A stretch of DNA of 64,000 nucleotides from Duganella sp. OV510 (GCF_900100205.1 NZ_FNEQ01000001.1:310001-374000), one strand, 5' to 3'; shown: positions 1 to 8,904, counted from the stretch's first letter. Numbers and translations are program-made. The notes: generated by a model not told the origin, from the sequence alone.

Positions 1-975
1 GCCCAGGGCGACTGGTGCGATCCGATGAACATGGTCGGCTACAAGGGCCGTGGCGTATCCGGCTGGCTGACCGTGGCCACCGCCTATGCGCTGAACCTGT
101 GGGCCGAGATTTGCGAGACCACCGCTTCCAGCACCTCGCTGGCGGAAAGCGCCAGGCATTTCCGCGCCGGCGCGCGCACCGTCAACCGCGCCGCCAACGA
201 ACACCTGTGGGATGGCGACTGGTTCGCGCGTGGCATCACCGATGACAATGTCACCTTCGGCATCCGCAAGGACAAGGAAGGCCGCATCTGGCTGAATCCG
301 CAGGCCTGGGCCATCCTCGGCGGCGCCGCCAACGCCGGCCAGCGCGCCTCGATGCTGGCGCAGGTCGACGAGCACCTGGTGACGCCATACGGCGTGCAGA
401 TGTTCGCACCGCCTTACAGCGCCATGCGCGATGATGTCGGCCGCGTGACGCAGAAGCATCCGGGTTCGGCGGAGAACGGCGCGGTGTACAACCACGCCGC
501 CGTGTTCTACATCTACAGCCTGTACACCGCCAACGAAGGCGACCGCGCCTACGATCTGCTGCGCCGCATGCTGCCTGGCCCGAGCGAGGAGGACTACCTG
601 CAACGCGGCCAGCTGCCGGTGTTCATCCCCAACTACTATCGCGGCGCCTGGCGCGAATTCCCGCGCACCGCTGGCCGTTCCAGCCAGCTGTTCAACACCG
701 GCACCGTGTCGTGGGTGTACATGTGCTTTGTCGAGGGCCTGTGTGGCCTGAAGGGCAGCAGCGATGGCTTGAGCATCAAGCCGCAGCTGCCTTCGCACTG
801 GGACGGCATCAAGGTGGTGCGCAAGTTCCGTCACGCCACCTTCGACGTTTCCATACAACGGGCGGACGTCAGCGAAGTCCAGGTCTGGGATGGGGAGAAC
901 CGTTTGACTGAAAACGTTTTCACCGGTATCGTTGCAGGCGGAGCATATGCGCTGAAGGTGTTGATTCCGCGCTGA
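1..975 (+). CDS. GH94 family glycoside phosphorylase, 3' part (5' end outside window)
   Basis: The frame is open from base 1 and 324 C-terminal residues are visible. The protein opens on [16 protein letters not shown], which fits the DWxD region carrying the general acid of GH94 phosphorylases (cellobiose, chitobiose and cellobionic acid phosphorylases). Further on it has the alpha-barrel core ([25 protein letters not shown]) and ends in the beta-sandwich typical of the family. Such enzymes split a beta-linked disaccharide with phosphate, giving a sugar 1-phosphate. The [10 protein letters not shown] form recalls cellobionic acid phosphorylases, but the substrate is not settled by this fragment. 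The GH3 beta-glucosidase gene starts 35 bp downstream on the same strand, which suggests one beta-glucan or cello-oligosaccharide operon. No signal peptide can be judged. Confidence 0.8.
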   Translation, partial: AQGDWCDPMNMVGYKGRGVSGWLTVATAYALNLWAEICETTASSTSLAESARHFRAGARTVNRAANEHLWDGDWFARGITDDNVTFGIRKDKEGRIWLNPQAWAILGGAANAGQRASMLAQVDEHLVTPYGVQMFAPPYSAMRDDVGRVTQKHPGSAENGAVYNHAAVFYIYSLYTANEGDRAYDLLRRMLPGPSEEDYLQRGQLPVFIPNYYRGAWREFPRTAGRSSQLFNTGTVSWVYMCFVEGLCGLKGSSDGLSIKPQLPSHWDGIKVVRKFRHATFDVSIQRADVSEVQVWDGENRLTENVFTGIVAGGAYALKVLIPR

Positions 976-1010
976 AGATCAACTTAAAACTATAAGGACA
1001 CGGTAATCGT

Positions 1011-3269
1011 ATGAAGAAGCGTCTCTGGCTGTCTCTGGCACTGGCTTATCCCCTCATGCTGTCGTTTACCCACAGCGGCGCCGCACACGCCGCAGACGCA
1101 AACCAACCCTGGCTGGACCCCAAGCAGTCGCCCGACGTGCGCGCCGACCAGCTGGTGAAAGCGATGACGCTGGATGAAAAAATCCAGACCGTGTTTGCCT
1201 ACTTCTCGACCGAATTCACGCCGAAGAAGCACGAGCAGCCCAAAGAAGGCCGTCCGGATTCCGCCGGCTACGTGCCTGGCATCGCCCGCCTCGGTCTGCC
1301 GCCGCAATGGCAGACCGACGCTGGTGTCGGCGTGGCCACCCAGGCTGTGTCGAAGAAACCCTACGAGCGCACTTCCCTGCCGGCCGGTATCGCCACCGCC
1401 GCCACCTGGAACACCAAGCTGGCTTACGCCGGTGGCGCCATGATCGGCGCCGAGGCGCGCGCCTCCGGCTTCAACGTGCAGCTGGCCGGCGGCGTCAACC
1501 TGCAACGCGAGCCGCGCAATGGCCGCAACTTCGAATACGGCGGCGAAGACCCGCTGCTGGCAGGCGTCATGGTCGGCGAGCAGATACGCGGCATCCAGTC
1601 GAACCACATCATTTCCACCGTCAAGCACTACGCCTTCAACGACCAGGAAACCAACCGTAATCACGTCAACGTCATCATCGACGACAAAAACGGCCGCATG
1701 TCGGACCTGCTGGCACTGCAGTTTGCCATCGAACGCGGCAATCCGGGCTCGGTGATGTGCGCGTACAACCGCGTCAACGGCGACTACGCCTGCGAACACG
1801 AATACCTGCTGAACGAAGTGCTGAAGAAAGACTGGAAGTACACCGGCTATGTGATGTCCGACTGGGGCGCGACCCACTCGACCATCCCGGCGGCGCTGCG
1901 CGGCCTGGACCAGCAGTCCGGCTATCCCTTCGATAAATCCGACTACTTCAACGGCCCGCTGAAGGAAGCAGTGGTCAACCGCCATGTGCCGCAAGCGCGC
2001 CTGGATGACATGGTCAAGCGCATCACCCGCACCATGTTCGCGCATGGCCTGGTTGAGCATCCGGTGTCCAAGCCGGCCTCTAACGATGCCGGCATCGACT
2101 TCGTCGCCCACGGCAAGATCAGCCAGGCGGACGCAGAGGAAGCCATCGTCCTTCTGAAGAACGATAACGCCCTGCTGCCGCTGGCGGCCAATGTGCGCAG
2201 TATCGCTGTCATCGGCGGCCATGCCGACAAGGGCGTGCTGTCGGGCGGCGGTTCGGCGCAAGTGTATCCCAAAGGCCTGTCGCCGGTGCCGAATGAAGGC
2301 CCGACGCACTTCCCTGGCCCTATCGTCTTCCACCGCTCGTCGCCAATGGGCGAACTGGCCAAGCTGACCAAGGCCAAGCTGACCTACAACGACGGCAAGG
2401 ATCTCGCCGCTGCCGCCAAGCTGGCGGCAGGCAGCGATGTCGTCATCATCTTCGCTAACCAGTGGATGGCCGAGAGCTTCGACGCCGACGACCTGTCGCT
2501 GCCGCACAAGCAGGACGAGCTGATCGCGGCCGTGGCCAAAGCCAATCCGAAAACCGTGGTGGTGCTGCAAACCGGTAACCCGGTCGTCATGCCATGGCTG
2601 AACAATGTCGGCGCGGTGCTGGAGGCCTGGTATCCCGGCACCAACGGCGGCGCGGCGATCGCACGCGTGCTGAATGGCGATGTCAATCCGTCCGGCCGCC
2701 TGCCGGCGACCTTCCCGGCGTCGGTGGATCAGCTGCCACGTCCGAAGCTCGATGGCGACGGCAAAACCAAGGATGAGAACATCCTCGAAAAAGTCACCAC
2801 CAACTACAACATCGAGGGCGCGGCGGTTGGCTATAAGTGGTTTGACCTGAAAGGCATGAAACCACTGTTCCCGTTCGGCTACGGCCTGTCGTACAGCACT
2901 TTCGCTTACGAGAACCTGAGCGCCAAAGCCGCAGGCAACGGCATCGAAGTCACGTTCAGCATCAAGAACACCGGCAAGCGCGATGGCAAGTCGGTGGGCC
3001 AGGTGTACGTGTCGCCAGCCGCCGGTGGCTGGGAAGCGCCGAAGCGCCTGGGGGGCTGGGACAAGCTGGACCTGAAAGCCGGTGCCAGCGGCAAGGCCAC
3101 GGTGAGGGTCGATCCACGCCTGCTGGGCGTCTACGACAGCGCCAGCAAGACCTGGAAGATCGCCGCCGGCGAGTATGTTGTCACGCTGGCCGATTCAGCT
3201 GGTGCGCAGCCAGCTGCCAGCGTCAAGGTCAAGCTGGACGCTGGCAGCGTCGACGTCAACGGCAAGTAA
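1011..3269 (+). CDS. Beta-glucosidase, glycoside hydrolase family 3, secreted
   Basis: This 752-residue protein would hydrolyse terminal beta-D-glucosyl residues from oligosaccharides in the periplasm. Residues 1-27 form a signal peptide (MKKRLW, hydrophobic core, cleavage after AHA). Domain order is GH3 N-terminal TIM barrel (about 40-340), GH3 C-terminal alpha/beta sandwich (about 380-600) and a fibronectin III-like domain (about 650-735). The nucleophile is the Asp of VMSDWGATHS, residue 284. The length is normal for BglX-like enzymes. An AAGGA at 994-998 precedes the ATG. It lies directly behind the GH94 phosphorylase and probably shares its transcript. The exact linkage specificity is unknown. 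Confidence 0.93.
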   Translation: MKKRLWLSLALAYPLMLSFTHSGAAHAADANQPWLDPKQSPDVRADQLVKAMTLDEKIQTVFAYFSTEFTPKKHEQPKEGRPDSAGYVPGIARLGLPPQWQTDAGVGVATQAVSKKPYERTSLPAGIATAATWNTKLAYAGGAMIGAEARASGFNVQLAGGVNLQREPRNGRNFEYGGEDPLLAGVMVGEQIRGIQSNHIISTVKHYAFNDQETNRNHVNVIIDDKNGRMSDLLALQFAIERGNPGSVMCAYNRVNGDYACEHEYLLNEVLKKDWKYTGYVMSDWGATHSTIPAALRGLDQQSGYPFDKSDYFNGPLKEAVVNRHVPQARLDDMVKRITRTMFAHGLVEHPVSKPASNDAGIDFVAHGKISQADAEEAIVLLKNDNALLPLAANVRSIAVIGGHADKGVLSGGGSAQVYPKGLSPVPNEGPTHFPGPIVFHRSSPMGELAKLTKAKLTYNDGKDLAAAAKLAAGSDVVIIFANQWMAESFDADDLSLPHKQDELIAAVAKANPKTVVVLQTGNPVVMPWLNNVGAVLEAWYPGTNGGAAIARVLNGDVNPSGRLPATFPASVDQLPRPKLDGDGKTKDENILEKVTTNYNIEGAAVGYKWFDLKGMKPLFPFGYGLSYSTFAYENLSAKAAGNGIEVTFSIKNTGKRDGKSVGQVYVSPAAGGWEAPKRLGGWDKLDLKAGASGKATVRVDPRLLGVYDSASKTWKIAAGEYVVTLADSAGAQPAASVKVKLDAGSVDVNGK

Positions 3270-3275
3270 GCGTCA

Positions 3276-4109
3276 TCAATCGGCGGCCGACAAGGCCGTC
3301 ATCAGCGGCGCCTGGCCATTGCGGAAGGTGCGCTTGACGGTGGCGTCGTCAAAGTAGTGCGTGTAGATAGTGCGCACGCTTTGCTCCGACGTCATCGCCT
3401 TCAACGCTGCCGCGTAACGCTGGTGCACCGCCGGCGATACGCTCTGCTTCGACAGGTAAATGCCAGTAAAACGCGGCGCCGATTCCGGCAGCGGCACGAT
3501 CGTCACGTGCAGCTTGCTGTGCTTGAGATATTTGCCGTAGATCGGCGGCGTGGCCAGCGTGCCGGCCGCGCGCCCCATTTCCAGCTTGCCGAACACCGTC
3601 TCAAAATCGTTCACCACCTCCAGGCGGCCGTGCGACGCCAGCGTGGCCAGCTGGGTTTCGATGGCGGCGTCATATACCACACCGCGCGTGACATTGAGGC
3701 GGCCATCACCGCGCGCAACGTAGTCAGCGAGGCTGGCGTACTGTTTGCCATCCGTTTGTGCCAACACCAGGTCGTATTGCAGATAGGCGTACGGCAGATA
3801 GCGGGCGTAGACATCGCGTTCCGGCGTGCGCATCGAGCCCATGGTCATGTCGATGCGGCCCGCCTCCAGCTCCAGGAACAGCCGCTGGCGCGGATACCAG
3901 TGAAACTCGAACTTGCAGCCGGTGCGGCGCGCCATCTCATTGGCGACCTCGATAGCTATGCCAGCGATGCGGCCGTTTTCCCGATAAGAGGTGTAGCCTA
4001 GGTCACTCAGGCCGACGCGCGTGACTGGTGGACAGTCCGTAGCGGCGCGTGCGGCGGACAGGCCACAGCTGAGGCTGGCGATCAGGAGCAACCATTTGCG
4101 TCTCATCAT
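3276..4109 (-). CDS. Periplasmic substrate-binding protein, family 3 (orphan)
   Basis: A 277-residue protein with a signal peptide (MMRRKWLLLIASLSCG, cleavage near ARA-A) and a bacterial extracellular solute-binding family 3 fold: the GLSDLGYTSYRENGRIAG start, the amphipathic EVANEMARRTGC helix and a GRIDMTMGSM segment. The family binds amino acids or similar small polar ligands for ABC uptake. No permease or ATPase gene is adjacent, so it is an orphan binding protein whose ligand is unknown. Its stop lies 6 bp from the stop of the GH3 gene (convergent). It is divergent from the hydrolase gene at 4233. A second orphan of the same family is at 45486-46286. Confidence 0.82.
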   Translation of the reverse strand: MMRRKWLLLIASLSCGLSAARAATDCPPVTRVGLSDLGYTSYRENGRIAGIAIEVANEMARRTGCKFEFHWYPRQRLFLELEAGRIDMTMGSMRTPERDVYARYLPYAYLQYDLVLAQTDGKQYASLADYVARGDGRLNVTRGVVYDAAIETQLATLASHGRLEVVNDFETVFGKLEMGRAAGTLATPPIYGKYLKHSKLHVTIVPLPESAPRFTGIYLSKQSVSPAVHQRYAAALKAMTSEQSVRTIYTHYFDDATVKRTFRNGQAPLMTALSAAD

Positions 4110-4216
4110 GCACTCTTATCTGTTGGTAATGATGAGTCTATCTTAGGCTGGTCTGAGCGCATGAGGAAGCGCCATTCCTGCAAAGCGTCTTTGCAACGGT
4201 GCAAAGCCTGTCGCGC

Positions 4217-4225
4217 TGGTACACT
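4217..4225 (+). promoter_or_regulatory. Candidate extended -10 promoter of the alpha/beta hydrolase gene
   Basis: The sequence TGGTACACT matches an extended -10 element (TGn plus a TATAAT-like hexamer). It ends 7 nt before the ATG at 4233, so transcription would begin at or next to the start codon, giving a leaderless mRNA. TTGCAA at 4191-4196 is too far upstream (23 nt spacer) to serve as a normal -35. Seen by eye only. Confidence 0.35.
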
Positions 4226-4232
4226 GGGCAGC

Positions 4233-5441
4233 ATGCAGCTGACTCCCAACAAGCAAGCCGAACTTCACCGCGCCTTGCAGGACGCGATGGAAGATCACGC
4301 CTTGGCAGCGGCAATGCCGGACCTGGAACCGCTGGCCGGCACGCCGCCTTTGCCGGCGTCGCTGATCGAAGATGAGGCGCTGCATGTGGTGCGGCACAAG
4401 GATAGCGGCTGCGTGCAGCTTGTTTTTCCCGGCGAGATGCCTGGACCGCCCTCGCCCACGCTGGCCCCGCAGGGCTGGGACTGGATCGTACAAGCCTCGC
4501 TGCGCGCCACCGAGCGGATGACGCAGGCCATGATTAGCCGGATCGAGGCGCACAGCAAACCGGAGCAGTTGCTGGCGCTGAACCGGGGCCACGGCCGGCC
4601 GGTGATGCCGGAAGACCTGGCCGCCGCGCGCGGGCGCAAGGTGCTGTTGCTGGTGCATGGGATATTCAGCTCGACCGAAGGCGGATTTGGCGACCTGGAT
4701 TTACAGCCGCTGCTGCAACGTTACCAAGGCCGCGTGTTCGGCTACGATCATTGGACCATCGCCAAGACGCCCCAGCAGAACGCGCTGAACCTGCTGCAAC
4801 GCCTGCCAGCCGATGCCGGCTGGGAGGTGGATATCCTGTGCCACAGCCGTGGCGGCCTGGTGGTGCGCTCGCTGCTGACCGGGGGCCTGGCCGATATCGT
4901 CCAGGCCAGAAGCGGACGCATCGCCCGCATCGGCAAAGTGATGTTCATCGGCGCCGCCAACCAGGGCTCGCCGCTGGCGTCGCCAGGCGAGATCAAGCAA
5001 TTCCTGAATGTGGCGGCCATGCTGGCGTCGTTCAGCCATGGCATGGGTCTGGACGTGGTGATCGGACTGGCACGGATGGTGGTGTCGCTCGGATTTGCCC
5101 GTCCCAGCGTACAGGCGCTGACCAGCGGCTCATCGCTGATCGCGCAGCTGAACCGTTCCGGCTCGCTGCTCAACGACGCCAACTGCTATTACGCCCGCGC
5201 CAACTTCGCCTACGGCGACTCGCTGCTGGAACACACCGGCGCGCTGCTCAGCCACGCCCTGCTTGACGGCGCCAGCGACCTGATCGTCCCCTACAGCAGC
5301 GTCCTGCTACCGCAAGCCACCCCGGACGCCGCCCACATCCTCAACTTCGGCAGCGCCGAACAAAAACAAAACGACGTCTGGCACACCGAATTCTTCCAGC
5401 ATCCCGCGACGCGGGATTTCATCCTTCGGCAGCTGGGCTAG
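4233..5441 (+). CDS. Alpha/beta hydrolase, lipase/esterase-like
   Basis: The protein has 402 residues from the ATG at 4233. An in-frame ATG at 4161 would add 24 basic, cysteine-containing residues and overlap the likely promoter, so I prefer the inner start. The oxyanion-region motif LLLVHGIFSS is followed by the nucleophile elbow CHSRGG (G-x-S-x-G-like, first position Cys), and a late Asp/His pair is plausible at DGASDLIVPY and WHTEFF. This is the core of serine esterases or lipases. The first 130 residues match nothing I recognise. There is no signal peptide, so it is probably cytoplasmic. The substrate is unknown. Its 3' end overlaps the convergent rnfH gene by 23 bp. Confidence 0.8.
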   Translation: MQLTPNKQAELHRALQDAMEDHALAAAMPDLEPLAGTPPLPASLIEDEALHVVRHKDSGCVQLVFPGEMPGPPSPTLAPQGWDWIVQASLRATERMTQAMISRIEAHSKPEQLLALNRGHGRPVMPEDLAAARGRKVLLLVHGIFSSTEGGFGDLDLQPLLQRYQGRVFGYDHWTIAKTPQQNALNLLQRLPADAGWEVDILCHSRGGLVVRSLLTGGLADIVQARSGRIARIGKVMFIGAANQGSPLASPGEIKQFLNVAAMLASFSHGMGLDVVIGLARMVVSLGFARPSVQALTSGSSLIAQLNRSGSLLNDANCYYARANFAYGDSLLEHTGALLSHALLDGASDLIVPYSSVLLPQATPDAAHILNFGSAEQKQNDVWHTEFFQHPATRDFILRQLG

Positions 5442-5715
5442 CCTTGCGGCGGCGGCGGGCGTTCTTCGGGTCGGCGATCAGGGGGCGGTAGAGTTCGACG
5501 CGGTCGTGGGCGCGCAGGACGGTGTCCAGCGGCTTTTTCTTGGCGTAGATGCCGGTTTGCAGCTGGCTCAGGTCCAGGCCTGGTACTTCGGTCAGCACGC
5601 CGCTCAGCGCGATCGCCTGCTCCAGCGTGGTCCCGGCCGGCACCTGCAAGTCGCGCAGGAATTGCACCGCGTCGCTCGCATAGCAGACCTGGATCGCGAA
5701 GGTTTCAACTGCCAT
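5419..5715 (-). CDS. rnfH: RnfH family protein (UPF0125)
   Basis: A 98-residue ubiquitin-like beta-grasp protein of the RnfH/UPF0125 family, recognised from FAIQVCYASDAVQFL near the N-terminus and GIYAKKKPLDTVLRAHDRVELYRPL (split by no gap) with the typical DRVELYRPL end. The C-terminus has an arginine/lysine-rich tail (ARRRRKAS). Its cellular role is not firmly known. It overlaps the end of ratA by 11 bp, and the ratA-rnfH pair next to smpB is a common arrangement in proteobacteria. The last 23 bp overlap the convergent hydrolase gene. Confidence 0.9.
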   Translation of the reverse strand: MAVETFAIQVCYASDAVQFLRDLQVPAGTTLEQAIALSGVLTEVPGLDLSQLQTGIYAKKKPLDTVLRAHDRVELYRPLIADPKNARRRRKASPAAEG

Positions 5716-6139
5716 ACACCGTTTCCGCCCGTTTGCAGAAGGAATCCACCATGCTGTTAGCGATCATGCCGAACACCGGCCCCACCAGCTTGTCCAGCAG
5801 ACCGCTGGAAAACTCGTAGTGCAGGTCCAGCTCGATCTTGCAGGCATCCTCGCGCAGGGCCTTGAAGGTCCAGACACCGTCCAGGCACTTGAAAGGACCG
5901 TCCACCAGCTTCATCTTGATGGATGAAGGCGCAGTGTTTTCATTGGAAGTGGTGAACGCCTGTTTGACGCCGTGGTAGTTGATCCCCACGCTGGCCACCA
6001 CCGTATTGCCATTGCGCTCCCGGATCTCGACGCCACCGCACCACGGCAGAAATTTGGGATAGTCCTCGATCGCCGCCACCAGATCGAACATTTGCTGGGC
6101 GCTGTAACCGAGGAAAACTGATTTGTGCACTACTGCCAT
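5705..6139 (-). CDS. ratA: RatA-family START/polyketide cyclase-like protein
   Basis: A 144-residue protein of the START/SRPBCC superfamily (MAVVHKSVFLGYSAQQMFDLV, FLPWCGG, and a C-terminal helix ending in SFCKRAETVYG). E. coli RatA was described as a toxin that inhibits 70S subunit association. Relatives (Coq10-like) bind ubiquinone, so the name does not prove toxicity. It is full length and starts with ATG. It is divergent from smpB with 74 bp between them and is translationally coupled to rnfH. Confidence 0.88.
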   Translation of the reverse strand: MAVVHKSVFLGYSAQQMFDLVAAIEDYPKFLPWCGGVEIRERNGNTVVASVGINYHGVKQAFTTSNENTAPSSIKMKLVDGPFKCLDGVWTFKALREDACKIELDLHYEFSSGLLDKLVGPVFGMIANSMVDSFCKRAETVYGS

Positions 6140-6151
6140 TGTCTAACCATT

Positions 6152-6160
6152 TGCTATGAT
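6152..6160 (+). promoter_or_regulatory. Candidate extended -10 promoter for smpB
   Basis: TGCTATGAT, an extended -10 (TG-n-TATGAT), lies in the ratA-smpB intergenic region about 54 nt before the smpB ATG. No good -35 is seen at the expected distance, which extended -10 promoters tolerate. Confidence 0.35.
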
Positions 6161-6213
6161 GTTGAATTATTGCGTCTGGCGACGCGCAGCAGTAGTTTAA
6201 CCGATACCACCAC

Positions 6214-6663
6214 ATGACCATAGCCGATAACAAAAAAGCCTTTTTTGACTACTTCATCGAGGACCGCTACGAAGCCGGCATCATGCTCGAAGGCTGGGAA
6301 GTCAAAGCGATCCGCGACAACAAGGTACAGATCAAGGAAGCCTACGTCACCATCAAGGGCGACGAGCTATTCCTGTTCGGCGCCCACATCGCTGCGCTGC
6401 CGACCGCCTCCACCCACATCACGCCGGACATGGTGCGCACCCGCAAGCTGCTGCTGCACCGCGAGCAGATCGACAAGCTGATCGGCAAGGTGACGCGCGC
6501 CGGCTACACATTGGTGCCGCTGAACCTGCACTACAAGGGCGGCCGCGTCAAATGTGAAATCGGCTTGGCCAAAGGCAAGAAAATGCACGATAAGCGTGCC
6601 ACAGAGAAAGATCGCGACGGCAAGCGCGAGGTTGCGCAGGCGATGAAAACCCACAAGCGCTAA
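6214..6663 (+). CDS. smpB: SsrA-binding protein SmpB
   Basis: A 149-residue SmpB, the tmRNA-binding partner in trans-translation that rescues stalled ribosomes. The N-terminus ([39 protein letters not shown]) forms the OB-fold RNA-binding core. The basic C-terminal tail ([14 protein letters not shown]...THKR) is the part that enters the decoding channel. The length is normal. The tmRNA gene ssrA is not in the window. A strong intrinsic terminator follows 22 bp after the stop. Confidence 0.97.
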   Translation: MTIADNKKAFFDYFIEDRYEAGIMLEGWEVKAIRDNKVQIKEAYVTIKGDELFLFGAHIAALPTASTHITPDMVRTRKLLLHREQIDKLIGKVTRAGYTLVPLNLHYKGGRVKCEIGLAKGKKMHDKRATEKDRDGKREVAQAMKTHKR

Positions 6664-6684
6664 AACTGTTGCGCACTCTGTACA

Positions 6685-6710
6685 CAACCCGGTCCCGTAC
6701 CGGGTTTTTT
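6685..6710 (+). terminator. Intrinsic terminator of smpB
   Basis: Inverted repeat AACCCGGT / ACCGGGTT (6686-6693 and 6699-6706) with a 5-nt loop, running straight into a T tract (6705-6710). Confidence 0.85.
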
Positions 6711-6824
6711 ATTACCCGGAGAATTTCTAATTAGAAACATCCATGCTAAACTGCTTGAAGAATGATTTTACATTCGCGGCTCTGCTGTGGCCGTGATTTG
6801 GACAATTTTGACGACGAGGCAATC

Positions 6825-7517
6825 ATGGCGCTGAAAACTGCAATGGCTCTGGCGGCCGGCATCCTGCTGGCGGGCTGCGCGTCGCGCTACACGCCGACGC
6901 CGCTGGCGGCCAACTTCCCTGTGACCAAGCAAGCCAAGCTGCAAGCGGCTTATCACTGGGGAGTGATTTCCGACAGCATCGAGAAGCGCGTGGTGCTGGA
7001 GCTGAAGAAAAGCCCGCCGCGCCCGGTGTATATCAACGAACCGAAAGAGCCAAGCGCGTTCCAGCGCGCCCTGGCGGCGCAGCTGACCACCTCGCTGGTC
7101 AACGATGGCTATGTGGTGTCGCGCAGCCCGGCCGGCTCGCTGCGGGTCGACCTGGATGTGCAGACCGTCACCTTTACCGCTGACCGTCCGCAATACCGTT
7201 ATCACGGCGACAAGACCATCCTGGCGGGAGGCGTCTGGCTGCTGAGCGAAATCGATGCCGGCGCGCTGTTCAACGTCGCCGCCGGCGCAGGCGCGCTCGA
7301 CACCTATCAATGGTTCAATTCGCAGTTCGCGCCGGGCGACACGCCGAAAACCGAAATTATCGTCACGGTGTCCGTATCCGACCAGTACCGCTACCTGGCG
7401 CGCAGCACCTCGGCCTATTACGTCGCCGACACCGACCGCGTGCTGTACGGCATCGTCGATCCCAAGCCCGAAGAACCAAAAATTACCCGTACCTTCCAGG
7501 TACGCGGAGATATCTAA
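6825..7517 (+). CDS. Uncharacterised lipoprotein
   Basis: The protein has 230 residues from the ATG at 6825, which has GAGG at 6816-6819 as ribosome binding site. The frame is open further upstream, but only this start gives a proper lipoprotein signal (MALKTAMALAAGILLAGC; lipobox LAGC with acylated Cys 18). The mature part is rich in beta-strand-like segments (SLRVDLDVQTVTF, TEIIVTVSVSDQYRYLA). I do not recognise a characterised family. Its stop overlaps the ATG of the next lipoprotein gene by one base, so the two are translationally coupled and may form one envelope complex. Confidence 0.75.
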   Translation: MALKTAMALAAGILLAGCASRYTPTPLAANFPVTKQAKLQAAYHWGVISDSIEKRVVLELKKSPPRPVYINEPKEPSAFQRALAAQLTTSLVNDGYVVSRSPAGSLRVDLDVQTVTFTADRPQYRYHGDKTILAGGVWLLSEIDAGALFNVAAGAGALDTYQWFNSQFAPGDTPKTEIIVTVSVSDQYRYLARSTSAYYVADTDRVLYGIVDPKPEEPKITRTFQVRGDI

Positions 7518-8071
7518 TGCAGATGAAATCCCTGGTCCGAGTCTCCCTGCTGGCGTTGCCATTGCTGCTGGCGGGCTGCTCATCGACGCCAAAAGACGAA
7601 GAAGGCAATTACGCCACCATCTCTTCCAACCAGTTCATCAACGCCAACTACAAGGCAGCCGATGCGCTGCTGGCGCAACTGAATGGCAAGATGGTGCTCG
7701 GCAAGCCGCTGATCATGGCCACCGTGGTCAATATCGACGCCCTGGAGCAGACCACCACGCTGGGCCGGCTGGTATCCGAACAGCTGTCGACGCGCATGGC
7801 GCAAGGCGGCCTGAGCATGCTGGAGATGAAGCTGCGCAACAGCGTCTACCTGAAGCGCAACCAGGGCGAGCTGATGCTGACGCGTGAAATCGGCGAAGTC
7901 GCGACCACCCACAATGCGCAGGCGATCGTGGTCGGTTCGTATGCCGAGACCAGCGACATGGTGTTCATCAACGTCAAAGTGATACAGCCGAACACCAACT
8001 TCGTGCTGGCCGGCCACGACTATGTGCTGGCCAAGGAAGCCATCGTCCGCTCGATGCTTCAGCGGAACTAA
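7517..8071 (+). CDS. FlgO-domain outer membrane lipoprotein
   Basis: A 184-residue lipoprotein: basic N-terminus, hydrophobic core, lipobox LAGC about residue 20, then a FlgO-like domain (ANYKAADALL, PLIMATVVNIDALEQTTTLGRL, AQAIVVGSYAETSDMVFINVKV). FlgO of Vibrio is a flagellum-associated outer membrane protein and part of the H-T ring region. No flagellar gene is found in this window, so a general envelope role is just as likely. The start overlaps the stop of the preceding lipoprotein gene (TAATG). The end overlaps the convergent sirtuin gene by 4 bp. Confidence 0.8.
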   Translation: MQMKSLVRVSLLALPLLLAGCSSTPKDEEGNYATISSNQFINANYKAADALLAQLNGKMVLGKPLIMATVVNIDALEQTTTLGRLVSEQLSTRMAQGGLSMLEMKLRNSVYLKRNQGELMLTREIGEVATTHNAQAIVVGSYAETSDMVFINVKVIQPNTNFVLAGHDYVLAKEAIVRSMLQRN

Positions 8072-8904
8072 ACCAGCAGCGGCAGCACCTCCACTGCCGA
8101 TGCCTCCACTTTCAAGCCGATCAAGTCATCCGCCCGGGTTTTGCCGAGGTTGATGGCGGCGATCGGCTTGTTGCTTTGCGCCGCCAGCTTGGCGAAGCGG
8201 AAGCCGGAAAACACCATCAGCGACGAGCCGACCACCAGCACGGCGTCGGCCTCATCGGCCAGTTGCAGCGCATCGGCGGTGCGTTGTGGGGGAATGTTAT
8301 CGCCGAAAAAAATCACATCGGGCTGCAAGGTCCCGCCGCAGGCTGGACAGTATGGCAGGTGGAAGTCCTGGAACTCATCCAGCTCGATTTCCGCATCACC
8401 ATCGGGGCGTGCTTCCGGCACCACCTCGCCCACTGGTCCGGTCGGCGCCATGGATGGATTCGCCGCCAGCAGCCAGTTCTGGATCGCGGCGCGCGGATGC
8501 ACGCTGCGGCAATCGAGGCACAGCACGCCGTGAATATTACCGTGCAGCTCAATCAGCTTGCGGCTACCCGCTTGCTGATGCAAGCCATCGACGTTTTGCG
8601 TAATGATGGCATGGATGCGCCCCGCCGCCTCCAGCTCGGCCAGCGCGTGGTGGCCGGCATTCGGCGCGGCGCCGGCCAGCGTCGGATAGCCAGCCATGCT
8701 GCGCGCCCAATAGCGCCGCCGCACCGCCTCCGACTTGCGGAAATCCGGCCCCTGGATAGGATTGCGGCCACGCCGCACGCCATCCTTGTCGCGATAGTCG
8801 GGAATCCCGGACGCCGTGCTCAGGCCGGCGCCGGTAAGCACCAGCACCCGCTGGTGCTGATGAAGAAAAGTGTGTAGACGATCGATTTGCTGATTCAGAT
8901 TCAT
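8068..8904 (-). CDS. Sir2 family NAD-dependent protein deacetylase
   Basis: A 278-residue sirtuin that would remove acyl groups from lysines using NAD+. NAD binding: GAG at residues 25-27 in LTGAGLSTASGIPDYRD, and ITQNVDGLHQQAG. The catalytic His is in IELHGNIH. The zinc module has CLDC and CPAC pairs. It ends with FFGDNIPP and VVGSSLMVFSG, which complete the Rossmann site. The length is close to class II/SIRT4-like bacterial sirtuins. It lies 20 bp downstream (leftward) of the long palindrome at 8924-9003, which separates it from the DUF4259 gene on the same strand. Confidence 0.93.
   Translation of the reverse strand: MNLNQQIDRLHTFLHQHQRVLVLTGAGLSTASGIPDYRDKDGVRRGRNPIQGPDFRKSEAVRRRYWARSMAGYPTLAGAAPNAGHHALAELEAAGRIHAIITQNVDGLHQQAGSRKLIELHGNIHGVLCLDCRSVHPRAAIQNWLLAANPSMAPTGPVGEVVPEARPDGDAEIELDEFQDFHLPYCPACGGTLQPDVIFFGDNIPPQRTADALQLADEADAVLVVGSSLMVFSGFRFAKLAAQSNKPIAAINLGKTRADDLIGLKVEASAVEVLPLLV

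Noticed and set aside
990..2570. A 526-residue minus-strand frame opposite the GH3 gene.
   Set aside because: Antisense shadow of a clear glycoside hydrolase. No start signal or domain.
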